Positions 28,337 through 37,515 of a stretch of 64,000 bases of DNA are shown piece after piece. The notes beneath the pieces were generated by a model. The model was given only the letters and a program-made list of their open reading frames with translations, was not told the DNA's origin and searched no databases. The stretch comes from Clostridium magnum DSM 2767 (GTDB lineage Bacteria; Bacillota; Clostridia; Clostridiales; Clostridiaceae): positions 248,001-312,000 of the forward strand of contig NZ_LWAE01000004.1 of assembly GCF_001623875.1 (NCBI RefSeq), read 5' to 3'. A program made the translations under genes and the position numbers. Positions within the stretch are counted from its first letter, which is position 1. Every line of letters begins with the position of its first letter.

Positions 28337-29943
28337 TAGTTTGCCCCCTTAATAGCAGCAACTATTTGGTTAACTAAGTCTAAAAGTCCTTCGTTTTTTG
28401 TGCCTTCATTTTTTGTAGCTTCATTGCTAGTACAAGTGTTATCAGTTGCAGCGGATTCACTTACTTTGTTTAAAGCTGCTGCAGCTGCTGCAATTTGAGC
28501 TGGACTCATGTTCATAAATGTGTTTTCAATTTGATTACAGCTTTCAGTAGTTTTTACACAGTTGAAAGTTGGATCAGCATCTGCTAATGTCGAACAATCT
28601 TTTATACCATAAGCAACTCTCTTAATGTTTACAAGATGCTCTGGAGTAACATTCTCAGATACTGAACTTCCTCCCCATGTACCGCATCCTAAAGTAAATG
28701 AAGGATTAAGTCCTGTGCTCGCACCTGTTCCACCTTGAGTTCCACCAGTATTAACAAGAATACGTGAAGCTGGCTTTTTAGCAAACTTCATAACTATATC
28801 TCTATCTTCAGTATGAATGCTCATTGTATGACCAATTCCATTTTGAAGTAATTCAATACTTAATTCACATGCTTCATGCCAGTCTTTTACTGTATAGAAT
28901 CCAAGAACTGTTGTAAGTTTTTCAAAGGATAATGGGTTACCTTCTCCTACTCCATCTTGTCTTCCTATAAGTACTTTTGTTCCTTCTGGAATTGTAATTC
29001 CTGCAGCACTAGCAATAATTTGTGGACTTCTTCCGACAAACTTAGCATTCATAGCATGTCCATTCTTGAATAACAGCCTACAAACTTTATCAGTTTCTTC
29101 TGCTGTCATAAAATATCCACCTTGTTTTTTGAACTCTTCAACAACTCTATCATGATTGCATTCTTCACAGATTATTGATTGCTCTGAAGCACAGATTGTA
29201 CCGTTGTCGAAAGTCTTACTTGCCATAATGTTTCTAACAGCTTTTTCTATATCAGCAGTTCTTTCGATGTATGCTGGAGAGTTTCCTGCACCAACACCAA
29301 GAGCTGGTTTTCCTGAGCTATAAGCAGCTTTAACCATTCCTGGACCACCTGTAGCTATTATTATAGCAACTTCCCTGCACTTCATTAATTCATTTGTAGC
29401 TCCAATTGTTGGAATACTTACTGCACTTATAATGTTCTCTGGAGCACCAGCTGCAACAGCAGCATCATGCATTAATTGAACTGCCTTAGTTGTACATTTT
29501 GCAGCAGATGGATGTGGTGCGAACACTATGGCATTACGGGATTTAATTGAGATCATAGCTTTGAAAATAGCTGTAGATGTTGGATTTGTTGAAGGTACTA
29601 TCCCCATAACTAAACCAACTGGCTCAGCAATCTCTATAAGCTTATTGATAGGATCTTCTTTAATTACACCTATAGTCTTCATATCTTTTATTGAATTATA
29701 TAGTATAGTAGCTGCTAAATGGTTTTTAAAGGCTTTATCTTCAGCTTTCCCAAAACCAGTTTCTTCAACTGCCATTTCTGCTAAACAAACAGCATGTTCT
29801 TCTGCAACCTTAACCATATTGCGTAAAATTTTATCGATTTGCTCTTCAGTGTAATCAGCAATTTTATCCGCTGCCACTTTTCCAAGTCTGGCAAGATTTC
29901 TAGCTTCTTGTATTGAGCGTAAATCTTTATCAAAATTTTCCAT
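28336..29943 (-). CDS. eutE: CoA-acylating aldehyde dehydrogenase (EutE/PduP type), catalytically intact
   Basis: This oxidises acetaldehyde from CutC to acetyl-CoA with NAD+. Catalytic Cys251 lies in FDNGTICASEQS and Asn120 in VPSTNPTST. A glycine-rich GVGAGNSPAYIERTAD is present. At 535 residues it is extended at the C-terminus: an Ala-rich helix (SPAQIAAAAAALNK), a Thr/Asn/Lys/Glu linker, and a terminal amphipathic helix EGLLDLVNQIVAAIKG that looks like an encapsulation peptide. It is coupled to pduL. A second family member at 40154-41623 lacks the catalytic residues. Confidence 0.95.
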   Translation of the reverse strand: MENFDKDLRSIQEARNLARLGKVAADKIADYTEEQIDKILRNMVKVAEEHAVCLAEMAVEETGFGKAEDKAFKNHLAATILYNSIKDMKTIGVIKEDPINKLIEIAEPVGLVMGIVPSTNPTSTAIFKAMISIKSRNAIVFAPHPSAAKCTTKAVQLMHDAAVAAGAPENIISAVSIPTIGATNELMKCREVAIIIATGGPGMVKAAYSSGKPALGVGAGNSPAYIERTADIEKAVRNIMASKTFDNGTICASEQSIICEECNHDRVVEEFKKQGGYFMTAEETDKVCRLLFKNGHAMNAKFVGRSPQIIASAAGITIPEGTKVLIGRQDGVGEGNPLSFEKLTTVLGFYTVKDWHEACELSIELLQNGIGHTMSIHTEDRDIVMKFAKKPASRILVNTGGTQGGTGASTGLNPSFTLGCGTWGGSSVSENVTPEHLVNIKRVAYGIKDCSTLADADPTFNCVKTTESCNQIENTFMNMSPAQIAAAAAALNKVSESAATDNTCTSNEATKNEGTKNEGLLDLVNQIVAAIKGAN

Positions 29944-29977
29944 TGTTTCATACTTCCCTTCTTAGCCTTAACAATAG

Positions 29978-30664
29978 CTATTTTTTCTCATAATATAGCT
30001 TAAATTTAGTAATTAATAAATTTTTATCTGCCTTTGAAATTGCTCTACCTTTGATTACAAAATCTTTATACTCACGAGCTAGATTTCTAAGTTTAATAAC
30101 CTTTAACTTAGATAACATAGAAATAGCTTTCTCTATACCATTTTGACTTACTAACTTATCTACATCATCTTTGCACAGATTTTCTAAGTTCACCTTGTGT
30201 ATTTTACCTGAATCTAAAGCATCTTGATTTTTTTCAACCTTCTCTTCAGCTTTTTCTACAGCTTTTGCTTCTTCTGCAATTTCTTCCACAACTTCTGCTT
30301 CTACAATTTGTGTTTTTTCTATATCATCTACATCATCAAAGTTGTCTTCATTCTCTGCCTCTTCATTAGGCCCTAAATTCTCTTTAGGATTATTAGGCCC
30401 AATTATGCTTTTCAATTCCTCATGAGGACGTGGAATTAAATGCTGTGAAACCAAAAATTCTTCATCAAGTTTTTCAACAGCTGCTGCTCCAGCTTCTATA
30501 GATGCTTTTACTGCACCAACATCACCTGTAATTAAAATTGTAACAAGGCCACCACCTACATAAGTTTTTTCAACAATCCTTACATTTGCTGATTTCACCA
30601 TTGCATCAGCTGCCTCAATAGCTGCAAGTAATCCCTTTGTTTCTATTAGACCAAGCGCTTGCAT
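29978..30664 (-). CDS. BMC-H shell protein with acidic linker and C-terminal helical domain
   Basis: Residues 1-90 form a normal BMC-H tile ([20 protein letters not shown]). A strongly acidic, Glu/Asp/Ala-rich linker (about 95-150) follows, then a basic helical domain (about 155-228) with [17 protein letters not shown] and [15 protein letters not shown]. That tail resembles small Rho-N/SAP-like helical folds, which is an inference. At 228 residues it is more than twice a usual BMC-H. The tail could recruit enzymes or nucleic acid, or cap the tile. Repeat copy 5 sits just upstream of its ribosome site. Confidence 0.9.
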   Translation of the reverse strand: MQALGLIETKGLLAAIEAADAMVKSANVRIVEKTYVGGGLVTILITGDVGAVKASIEAGAAAVEKLDEEFLVSQHLIPRPHEELKSIIGPNNPKENLGPNEEAENEDNFDDVDDIEKTQIVEAEVVEEIAEEAKAVEKAEEKVEKNQDALDSGKIHKVNLENLCKDDVDKLVSQNGIEKAISMLSKLKVIKLRNLAREYKDFVIKGRAISKADKNLLITKFKLYYEKK

Positions 30665-30685
30665 AGGTTTATCCTCCTAGTCTTC

Positions 30686-30864
30686 TATGAAGTTAAGACT
30701 TGAATCAGGTGAGGTTTGTCTTCGACTCCGGGGCATTGCCCGTTAAATGCCATTTAGGCATTTAACCCTCATCTGATTCTTAGTCGGACGAATCCAGGGA
30801 CGTAGCCGCTCTTTGCTCCCTCTTGAAAAAGTGTGAGTATTAGAGCGGTTAGTCATCGGATAAA
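30686..30864 (+). repeat. Two-hairpin modular repeat, copy 5 (inside the microcompartment operon)
   Basis: Starts ATGAAGTTAAGACTTGAATC and ends GTCATCGGATAAA. Hairpin 1 uses the GTGAGG/CCTCAT arm variant and carries the same GTTAAATGCCATTTAGGCAT insert as copy 1. It fills the gap between eutQ and the extended shell gene. It runs into the 3' end of eutQ, supplying its last codons and stop. Confidence 0.87.
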
Positions 30865-31541
30865 AGATCCGCCCAATTTGCTGGATATGTTGTATAGAAT
30901 ACCCTAGCCTTGTCTGGTGAACCCCAAACAACCTTAGTACCTGATGGTACAAACAGCACATCGCCAGCATGAGCTGTATATGTCTTTCCATTGATCTCAA
31001 CTGTTAAAGTTCCCTCAATAACATAATCAATCTCTTCGTAAGTTAACTCCCAATCAAATTTTGAATTTTCGATAACTAAAAATCCAGCACTCATCTTTGA
31101 TTCTTCTTTACTTACCAGCTCTTGGTAATAAACTTTGTTATCTGGATTACCAGTATCAAATACATCCATCTTTACTGAACTTCCTCTAACAACCTTAAGT
31201 CCACTAGCATCAGTGTCAGCTTCGTACGGAAGCTTTTTTGCATTTAAGCATTCAATCATTTGCTGTAAAAGACCTTTGTCCATCATTGCTCTAAAGAGGT
31301 TAAGCAGCTGATCGCAATCCATGTCCTCTACATTTAGTGGCCTTTTGGCTTCTGGTAGTGATTTTTTAGCTTCTGGCTGCTGTACTTTAACTTCAGGAGC
31401 TTTTGTAGTAAATACTATTCCATTGTTTTTAGCAAGATCTTGAGCTGATGGTGTAATTATTTCACTACCATCTATATAAAATACCTTTTCCCCATTTAGT
31501 ATTAATGCTTCAACATCTTTTGCACATATTAATTTTTTCAC
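30849..31541 (-). CDS. eutQ: EutQ-like cupin protein
   Basis: About 230 residues. The N-terminal LICAKDVEALILNGEKVF and EIITPSAQDLAKNNGI are the EutQ-type start. The C-terminal half (about 130-230) is a cupin with YEEIDYVIEGTLTVEINGK and AGDVLFVPSGTKVVWGSP. EutQ proteins are tied to microcompartment assembly, and some have acetate-kinase activity. GTG 31541 with AGGAAGTG upstream is preferred over ATG 31571, which has no ribosome site. The last residues (LLSDD) and TAA are encoded by repeat copy 5, so the natural C-terminus may have been replaced. Confidence 0.87.
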   Translation of the reverse strand: MKKLICAKDVEALILNGEKVFYIDGSEIITPSAQDLAKNNGIVFTTKAPEVKVQQPEAKKSLPEAKRPLNVEDMDCDQLLNLFRAMMDKGLLQQMIECLNAKKLPYEADTDASGLKVVRGSSVKMDVFDTGNPDNKVYYQELVSKEESKMSAGFLVIENSKFDWELTYEEIDYVIEGTLTVEINGKTYTAHAGDVLFVPSGTKVVWGSPDKARVFYTTYPANWADLLSDD

Positions 31542-31591
31542 TTTATCACTTCCTTTCAAATATACTTTCATATATAAGAGTTCTTAATACA

Positions 31592-32140
31592 TTAGAACAA
31601 AGATGCCAGAAGTCTGTCGGACACCGAAGGTATAACTTCAGCATTTACCAGTAGACCTTTTTGTTCCGCAATAGCCTTTCCTGCTTCAACACCAGTTTGA
31701 ACTGCAGCCACATCTCCAGTAAAAGTGAAGAATGACTTACCGCCCAGTCCTGTTCCTAAGCGAAGTTCTAAAGGCTGTAATTCAGCAGCTTTCAGAATTG
31801 CATCAGCAGCAATAACCATCGTTGCTAAGGAGAAAAACTCTATAATTCCTAAAGCCTGAATTTTATCTGGCATTGTTGCACCTGTTATTGCTGGGAATAC
31901 TTCAGGGCTGACATTTGGTATAATAATAGAATCAACCAAAAATTCTTCTGCCAACCTTTCACCAACACTGACTGAATCCTGAACTGCTGCAATATCACCT
32001 TGAACGATAGCAATATATTTGCCCGGACAAACAGAACTAGCTGTTACTATTTCCACATCAGCAGTTTTTACCATTTGATCTGCTGCATATATACCACGTG
32101 CAATACTTGTAAATTCAATCATTCCTATTGCTTTTGACAT
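31592..32140 (-). CDS. pduT: Tandem-domain BMC-T shell protein, PduT-like
   Basis: Two BMC domains (about residues 3-88 and 96-180) make a trimeric pseudo-hexamer. Cys38 in SSVCPGKY sits where PduT has the cysteine that, three per trimer, holds a [4Fe-4S] cluster in the pore. PduT therefore can pass electrons through the shell. It lies one base from the pduS-like gene, its expected electron partner. Length is 182 residues, normal for PduT. Confidence 0.92.
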   Translation of the reverse strand: MSKAIGMIEFTSIARGIYAADQMVKTADVEIVTASSVCPGKYIAIVQGDIAAVQDSVSVGERLAEEFLVDSIIIPNVSPEVFPAITGATMPDKIQALGIIEFFSLATMVIAADAILKAAELQPLELRLGTGLGGKSFFTFTGDVAAVQTGVEAGKAIAEQKGLLVNAEVIPSVSDRLLASLF

Positions 32141-32141
32141 A

Positions 32142-33470
32142 TCAGTCCCTCCTTATCGCAATGAAATCATTTCCACTTTCCACCACTGTTCCTGAAATAC
32201 TTGCATGAATGGTAGCCCCCAAACTATCTTCAGGAATTCTGCCAATAAGTTGGCCTAGCTCCACATGATCTCCAACAGAAACAACAGTCACTGCTGGTGC
32301 TCCTACATGCTGTCTTGTTGCAATGTGCACCAATTCAGGTTTTATTTCAACTTCTGTCATAGGAGCGGGCTTGTCAAAATCATGCAACCCTAGTCTAGCC
32401 ATAAGGCGCTTACTTGGAACCAACCGATATTCACGATTTTTGCTAGCAGTAAACTCCGACTTCACTGACTTATACCTTATATTTTTTTCTGCCAATTTAC
32501 CTTTAAAATAAAGATTTGCAGATTTAGGATAAAGTCCTGCTGGGCATGAAAATAATTCACATAAATTACATTGACAACATAGCTGTGCACTCTTCTGTCC
32601 TTCAATATCTTCTAATTTATAATTTAAAGCTCTCATCATTTTGTGAGGCTGTATATTATGCCCAATGAGATAACGAGGACACATATCTGTACACATACGA
32701 CACTGCTCACAGGAAGATTTATTTATTCTTCTTGCCCGTTCTATATTCATAGATTTTTTACGAATAAGAAAATGATTTTTCTTTAATATTACAAATCCCT
32801 TGTTTTTCTTTGTAATATACCCATCTGTACTACTCATCACAGGTCCCATCATAGGACCACCATCAATAACTGCATAGTTATCAAAATTTTCTATACTGCT
32901 AAGCTTTAGCACATCTACAATAGGTGTTCCTATTGGTACCTTTACAGTCAATGGTCTAGGAATATCTCCTGCAATTGTAATATATTTTTCTGTAACCGGC
33001 TTCCCCATGGACCCATGGTAAATGTTTAATGCCGTTTCTGAATTCACTACTACACATCCAACCTGAATTGGAATACCTGCTTCAGGAACAACTCTGCCTG
33101 TAAGCTCATAAACCAGAACCTGTTCATCACCTGCCGGATAAATATCTGGAAGCTCTTTTACTTCAACAAAATCCCCTACTTGCAGTGCCTCAATCCTTTC
33201 TTTTAGAATTGAAATCACTTTCTTGTGTTTCCCTTTAATACCTATAAGAGCTTTCCTAGCTCCAACTAACCTTCCCGCTGCTTCAAATCCTTTAATTATT
33301 TCATCTGGAAATAACTCCATCAACTGCTGATCCACCCGCAGCAAAGGTTCACACTCAGCTCCATTAAGAAGTATATATTCCGACTTTGATGTTAGCTTTG
33401 CATGTGTAGGGAACCCCGCACCGCCTGCACCAATAACGCCGGCTTCTCTTACCATTTCAAGAAGATTCAT
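32142..33470 (-). CDS. pduS: PduS-like RnfC-family flavin/iron-sulfur oxidoreductase
   Basis: A 442-residue protein with an N-terminal RnfC-like NADH/FMN domain (GAGGAGFPTHAKL, residues 14-26), a SLBB-like segment, two [4Fe-4S] motifs (CEQCRMCTDMCP and CCQCNLCELFSCP), and a C-terminal barrel-sandwich region. In Pdu, PduS is a cobalamin reductase. In this B12-independent locus it more likely moves electrons between NADH and the PduT cluster. Start ATG 33470 follows GGGAGG; an upstream frame to 33548 has no support and overlaps eutN. Confidence 0.92.
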   Translation of the reverse strand: MNLLEMVREAGVIGAGGAGFPTHAKLTSKSEYILLNGAECEPLLRVDQQLMELFPDEIIKGFEAAGRLVGARKALIGIKGKHKKVISILKERIEALQVGDFVEVKELPDIYPAGDEQVLVYELTGRVVPEAGIPIQVGCVVVNSETALNIYHGSMGKPVTEKYITIAGDIPRPLTVKVPIGTPIVDVLKLSSIENFDNYAVIDGGPMMGPVMSSTDGYITKKNKGFVILKKNHFLIRKKSMNIERARRINKSSCEQCRMCTDMCPRYLIGHNIQPHKMMRALNYKLEDIEGQKSAQLCCQCNLCELFSCPAGLYPKSANLYFKGKLAEKNIRYKSVKSEFTASKNREYRLVPSKRLMARLGLHDFDKPAPMTEVEIKPELVHIATRQHVGAPAVTVVSVGDHVELGQLIGRIPEDSLGATIHASISGTVVESGNDFIAIRRD

Positions 33471-33532
33471 TTTTACCTCCCTTGCAGTTCTCTGTGATCC
33501 ATAGGAATTGCTAGTTCTTATGAATCCTGAAC

Positions 33533-33796
33533 TTATCCAAAATTGCAATCTTCATCAATTATTCCGATAACAACTGCATCTACAGGAATATTTTCATTCC
33601 CTAACATTCTGCGAGCAGAGGATCCGGTACTAACTATAACCCTGTCACCAATACCTGCACTGATGTTATCTGCAACAATAAATCTTCTTCCTTCATCTAT
33701 TCCACCAATTTCCTCTGCAAGCATAAACTTAAGTCCGTTAAGTGATTCTGCTTTTCTAGTTGCCCATACATTATCAATAAGTCTTGCTGCTATCAT
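33533..33796 (-). CDS. eutN: EutN/CcmL-type pentameric vertex protein (BMC-P)
   Basis: An 87-residue OB-fold protein that closes the twelve shell vertices as pentamers. Seen: MIAARLIDNVWATRKAESL, the GGIDEGRRFIVADNISAGIGD segment (split here by family variation), VSTGSSARRM, and VDAVVIGIID at the end. Its start overlaps the preceding shell gene by four bases (ATGA), indicating coupling. It is the only vertex protein in the locus, and essential for shell closure. Confidence 0.95.
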   Translation of the reverse strand: MIAARLIDNVWATRKAESLNGLKFMLAEEIGGIDEGRRFIVADNISAGIGDRVIVSTGSSARRMLGNENIPVDAVVIGIIDEDCNFG

Positions 33797-34095
33797 ATTG
33801 CTTTTACCTCTTTCATTTTTAATTTAATCTCATCTAATGCAGATTCAACTGATGCTGTGTCACCAAAAATCCCAAGTAAAACCATATGTTGAGGGCATGT
33901 GCCTCTAATGTCTTCAACGGTAACCCCAACAGCTTTCTCAGCAATATCTGCAGCATAAATCATATCAATAAGTTTACCTTGAATAAGTCCTATTGCATCA
34001 CTACTGTCTAAGTCTGTTTTACAGTTTCCACCCATTCGTCTTCTTAAAATATCTTTAGTGCTTTGGGAGGGTGATTTTATGATTCTAAAATCCAC
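33793..34095 (-). CDS. BMC-domain shell protein with N-terminal extension
   Basis: About 100 residues. A basic N-terminal arm (residues 1-32, IKSPSQSTKDILRRRMGG) precedes a divergent BMC domain (SDAIGLIQGKLIDMIYAAD, then VLLGIFGDTASVESALDEI). The central poly-glycine pore loop of PduA-type tiles is not evident, so the pore chemistry probably differs. It is coupled to eutN by a four-base overlap. Confidence 0.85.
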   Translation of the reverse strand: MDFRIIKSPSQSTKDILRRRMGGNCKTDLDSSDAIGLIQGKLIDMIYAADIAEKAVGVTVEDIRGTCPQHMVLLGIFGDTASVESALDEIKLKMKEVKAI

Positions 34096-34113
34096 TTTTA
34101 AACACTCTCCTCA

Positions 34114-34959
34114 TTACTCAATAATATCTTGAGTGCAGCTTAATGCTATACCAATTGGTGTTACAAACATAGGATTCTTAGGTTTATGAGTATAAACTCC
34201 TGTTTGTTTTTCAATAATTTCTTCGATTCCTGTCAAGCAACAAGTACCACCTACTAAAGAAATTTCCTTCACATCATAATTTTGAATATTATAATTAATA
34301 ATTGATGCTACCTTTTCAACTACTGGCTTTAGCACTGGTAAAATTTCTTTATGATTCTTGTTATCTCTTTTAAACTTATCTGCCTCCTTAAAAGACATTC
34401 CATAGGCACCAGAAATAACTAGTGAAAAATGAGTACCACCTGTAGGTTCATCAACAACATGAACAACCTTTCCATCCTTTAGAATTGATATTCCTGTTGT
34501 TCCTCCGCCAACATCTACAACCGCACCATTTTCAATTTTAAGTACAGCATTAGCAGCAGTAGGCTCATCTAAAAGAGATGTAAGTTCAAATCCTGCAGCT
34601 TGGACTACATTTTTAATTGCTCCAGAGTCTAAAGCGTCAGTTCCAGGTGGAATTGCAGCAGCCGCATAAAGAAGCTCAGTATTAAGTTTTTCCTCAATTT
34701 CCTGTTTAAGTTCCCTAACAATCTTTATTGCTCCAATATAGTCAACAACCATGCCATCACGAACTACATCTGCATATCTATATCCACCTGCAACAGGTTC
34801 ATAGTTTTCATCTAAAACTGCTACCACTACGCATGCAGTCCCTAGATCTACACCTGTATAATAAACAGAAGAGTTGCTAACAATTGGTTTTTCTATAACT
34901 TCTTCAAACTTCTGAACCATCTCATCACAATATTCAAAAGTTAGATTTTTCTCTGACAT
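34114..34959 (-). CDS. eutJ: EutJ-type actin/Hsp70-fold chaperone
   Basis: About 281 residues. Phosphate loops typical of the actin/Hsp70 fold are seen: TGVDLGTACVVVAVLD near the N-terminus, VVDVGGGTTGISIL (about 140-155), and SLVGGTCCLTGIEEII near the C-terminus. EutJ proteins are presumed chaperones for signature-enzyme or shell assembly. ATG 34959 has AGGAGGG upstream; an open frame runs to 34983. The start overlaps the upstream EutT-like gene by 19 bases. Confidence 0.92.
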   Translation of the reverse strand: MSEKNLTFEYCDEMVQKFEEVIEKPIVSNSSVYYTGVDLGTACVVVAVLDENYEPVAGGYRYADVVRDGMVVDYIGAIKIVRELKQEIEEKLNTELLYAAAAIPPGTDALDSGAIKNVVQAAGFELTSLLDEPTAANAVLKIENGAVVDVGGGTTGISILKDGKVVHVVDEPTGGTHFSLVISGAYGMSFKEADKFKRDNKNHKEILPVLKPVVEKVASIINYNIQNYDVKEISLVGGTCCLTGIEEIIEKQTGVYTHKPKNPMFVTPIGIALSCTQDIIE

Positions 34960-35648
34960 TGTTTCCCTCCTACTGCTGAACAAATCAATTGAGACAGCGA
35001 ATTAATTATTGAATTAATAGTATTTATAATCCTATTTTTTAAATCGTCATCATCATTTTTGTAAGTATCAATTATTTGAAAGTGTAATTCCCTTAAAGCA
35101 CAACGAAGTACATGGATTTTTAATATTGCACTGCTTTTATTAAGCTGCATATGGAATTCTGTTATTTCAAAACAATCCTCAAGCTCAGTTGTGAAATTTA
35201 ATGAATTGATGCCTGTACACTCTTTGCAGTAAATAGGTTCAAGTGTACCTTTTCCTTCCACAACATTTCTTATATTTGATATTTTTCTACCCAAACTTAT
35301 AACATTTTGTGCTAAAATAATATCTTCTCTTAATATTTCACTGCTAGTAACAAGAAATGTTGCCTCTGTAAATTTCAATTTACAACAAAGCTTCTTTTTC
35401 AAATTGAGATTTAAATTCACATTGGAATTACTGTTTTCCTCTTCCTTCACGGTTTCTACCTGTTTTACAGCTTTTATCTTATTACTTTCCTTCACCTTCG
35501 AATTATCAGTAATCATCTTTATTCTTTTATCAGATAAATATTGAGCTGCCCCAGGTGTAACACGCTGCCCCTGTTGTAACTTGTAGGTATTAAAAGGTTC
35601 TTTTCTGTATAAATCTCTTAAATACTCTTCAGTAATAAATCTGATCAT
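34941..35648 (-). CDS. EutT-like (cobalamin adenosyltransferase family) protein, divergent
   Basis: A 235-residue protein. The N-terminus FITEEYLRDLYRK with RVTPGAAQYLSDKRIKM matches the EutT start. A low-complexity Lys/Asn/Leu linker (about residues 50-85) with a CC pair follows, then a helical bundle (about 90-230) with a CKEC pair. EutT makes adenosylcobalamin, yet the signature enzyme here is a glycyl-radical lyase that needs no B12. So activity is doubtful, and it may be structural or vestigial. AAGGAG precedes ATG. Confidence 0.65.
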   Translation of the reverse strand: MIRFITEEYLRDLYRKEPFNTYKLQQGQRVTPGAAQYLSDKRIKMITDNSKVKESNKIKAVKQVETVKEEENSNSNVNLNLNLKKKLCCKLKFTEATFLVTSSEILREDIILAQNVISLGRKISNIRNVVEGKGTLEPIYCKECTGINSLNFTTELEDCFEITEFHMQLNKSSAILKIHVLRCALRELHFQIIDTYKNDDDDLKNRIINTINSIINSLSQLICSAVGGKQCQRKI

Positions 35649-35654
35649 CGACCT

Positions 35655-36101
35655 TTACTCCTTACCTTTTTCAAATAAATACTTCTTTAAGGCATCAATT
35701 CCTGTTCCCACCTTGAAACTAATATGAAAATATGGCTCAATTACTCCTATATTCTTTAGCTGCCTCAAACACTTTTCTTCATTTTCAGGCATCAGATCAC
35801 ATTTTGTTATGACTCCAATTACCGGACATCTAAAAGATTTTGCAAATCCATGGGAGTATATTTCAGTACAATTAGATTGATCAACCAATATAAGCACATA
35901 ACATGCATCCTGAGCTGCTGCAATTATATGTTTATACATCCATGAATTTTCTATATAGGAGCCTGGAACATCAATGGTATTCTTACCATAGATCAAATCT
36001 GGTGTTCGCCTTAATGGACCATCATAATCATTTAATGCGTTAACTACTGTAGTTTTACCGCACCTTGAAGGCCCAATTACCATTATGCGCTTCCTTCTCA
36101 T
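35655..36101 (-). CDS. eutP: EutP/PduV-like small GTPase
   Basis: A 148-residue P-loop GTPase. G1 is [14 protein letters not shown] (residues 9-22), G3 is around DVPGSYIEN, and G4 is TKCD (about 108-111). EutP/PduV proteins bind microcompartments and may guide positioning or ATP/GTP-dependent acetate metabolism. Its start overlaps the EutS-like gene by four bases. Confidence 0.9.
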   Translation of the reverse strand: MRRKRIMVIGPSRCGKTTVVNALNDYDGPLRRTPDLIYGKNTIDVPGSYIENSWMYKHIIAAAQDACYVLILVDQSNCTEIYSHGFAKSFRCPVIGVITKCDLMPENEEKCLRQLKNIGVIEPYFHISFKVGTGIDALKKYLFEKGKE

Positions 36102-36451
36102 GTTCTTGTAATGGGAGCAGGAGTAAATCCAAGCATACTTTTAAGCGTATCATTTACTGCACAAAGTGCTGTTTCCACACTTTGAACATCACCGTTTATT
36201 ACAACAGAGCCTGTGAAACGATCAAGGAATCCAATTTCAACATTAGAAGCCTTTGTGGCAATATCTGCTGCAATAATAGCAGTTTCATAGGGTGAAAGAG
36301 TTAAAATACCTATTGCCCCTCTTTCATCAATTCCAAGACGTTCATATATATCATGCATTGGCGATGCAATAACATGAGCTATAGTAATTTGCTTTCCTGG
36401 AACTGATTCTTGTATAATACGCTGTATATTCCTATCAGAAAAATCTCCCAT
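36098..36451 (-). CDS. eutS: EutS-like circularly permuted BMC-H shell protein
   Basis: 117 residues in permuted order: the strand-helix [19 protein letters not shown] comes before the [21 protein letters not shown] segment, as in EutS/PduU. Such tiles make bent hexamers with a small beta-barrel cap. ATG is followed directly by a translatable start, and eutP overlaps downstream. Confidence 0.92.
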   Translation of the reverse strand: MGDFSDRNIQRIIQESVPGKQITIAHVIASPMHDIYERLGIDERGAIGILTLSPYETAIIAADIATKASNVEIGFLDRFTGSVVINGDVQSVETALCAVNDTLKSMLGFTPAPITRT

Positions 36452-36491
36452 AAATCTTACCTTCCATCTTAATTATCTATTTGAAAATTAT

Positions 36492-37445
36492 TTAGTGACG
36501 AATTACTTTTGCAGATAAATCGTACTGTTTAATCCATTTTTCTATTCTGTTTAAATCCTCATCACTCAAACTTGGATCGTCTTTTATAGGATATTCCATT
36601 CCCAATTGCTTATATTTATTTACACCCATTTTATGATATGGAAGTAAATCAATTCCCTTAAAGTTTCTGTAATCTTTATAAGGCTTCAAAAGTTCCATTG
36701 CTTTTTCAATATCCTCTTTTTGATCATTTACGCCTTTAAGTAATGGCATACGAATTTTCACATTATATTTACGGCGAAGTAATTCTTTAAGGTTTTCCAA
36801 AATCTGTTCGTTTCTAACGCCTGTAAACTGAAAATGTTTATCAGAATCAATATGCTTAATGTCAAATAGGAATAAATCTGTGAACTCTGCGACCTTAAGT
36901 ACTGATTCCAGTTTTGCGTAACCACAAGTTTCAATTGCAGTGTTTATACCTGCCTGCTTACATACCATTAATAGACTGCTTGCAGCTTCAGGCTGCATTA
37001 AAACTTCTCCGCCACCTAATGTAACTCCACCACCAGAAACTTCATAAAAAGTTCTATCTTCTTCTACGATTTCTAAAAGTTCAGAGATGGTTTTTACTTC
37101 TCCAACTATTGATATAGCAGATTTAAGGCAGGCACTCTTACACTTACCACATCCAATACAATCAATATCATGGTTGACCTCATGCTTTGAAGTCCCATTA
37201 GCTATAGTGTGTATGGAAGCAGGGCAGACAGAAACGCACGCCCCGCAATCAACACATAAATCACTTTTAAACATAACTCTATTCTTTTTAATCATTCCTT
37301 CAGGGTTTGCACACCATTTACATCTAAGAGGACAGCCCTGAAAAAATACTAGAGTTCTTACTCCATCTCCATCATACATATTGTATTTTTGTATATTAAA
37401 AATCGTCGCTTTTCGTTCGATTATACCTAAAGTTCCATTACTCAT
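36492..37445 (-). CDS. cutD: Choline TMA-lyase activating enzyme (radical SAM)
   Basis: CutD installs the glycyl radical on CutC using SAM and a reduced [4Fe-4S] cluster. The radical-SAM motif CPLRCKWC is followed by two ferredoxin-like cluster motifs, CVDCGACVSVCP and CIGCGKCKSAC, as in GRE activases of the CutD/PflA-extended class. GGEVLMQPE is the SAM-contact region. ATG 37445 (GGAG ten bases ahead) is preferred over ATG 37454, which sits one base from the same site. It lies downstream of cutC, separated by a 110-base gap containing a repeat submodule. Confidence 0.95.
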   Translation of the reverse strand: MSNGTLGIIERKATIFNIQKYNMYDGDGVRTLVFFQGCPLRCKWCANPEGMIKKNRVMFKSDLCVDCGACVSVCPASIHTIANGTSKHEVNHDIDCIGCGKCKSACLKSAISIVGEVKTISELLEIVEEDRTFYEVSGGGVTLGGGEVLMQPEAASSLLMVCKQAGINTAIETCGYAKLESVLKVAEFTDLFLFDIKHIDSDKHFQFTGVRNEQILENLKELLRRKYNVKIRMPLLKGVNDQKEDIEKAMELLKPYKDYRNFKGIDLLPYHKMGVNKYKQLGMEYPIKDDPSLSDEDLNRIEKWIKQYDLSAKVIRH

Positions 37446-37515
37446 ACTCTTCATTCTCCAATTTTATTTATCTTGATTTTTAATACATATTTAAATGAAA
37501 CTCCTTCTCCTTTTA

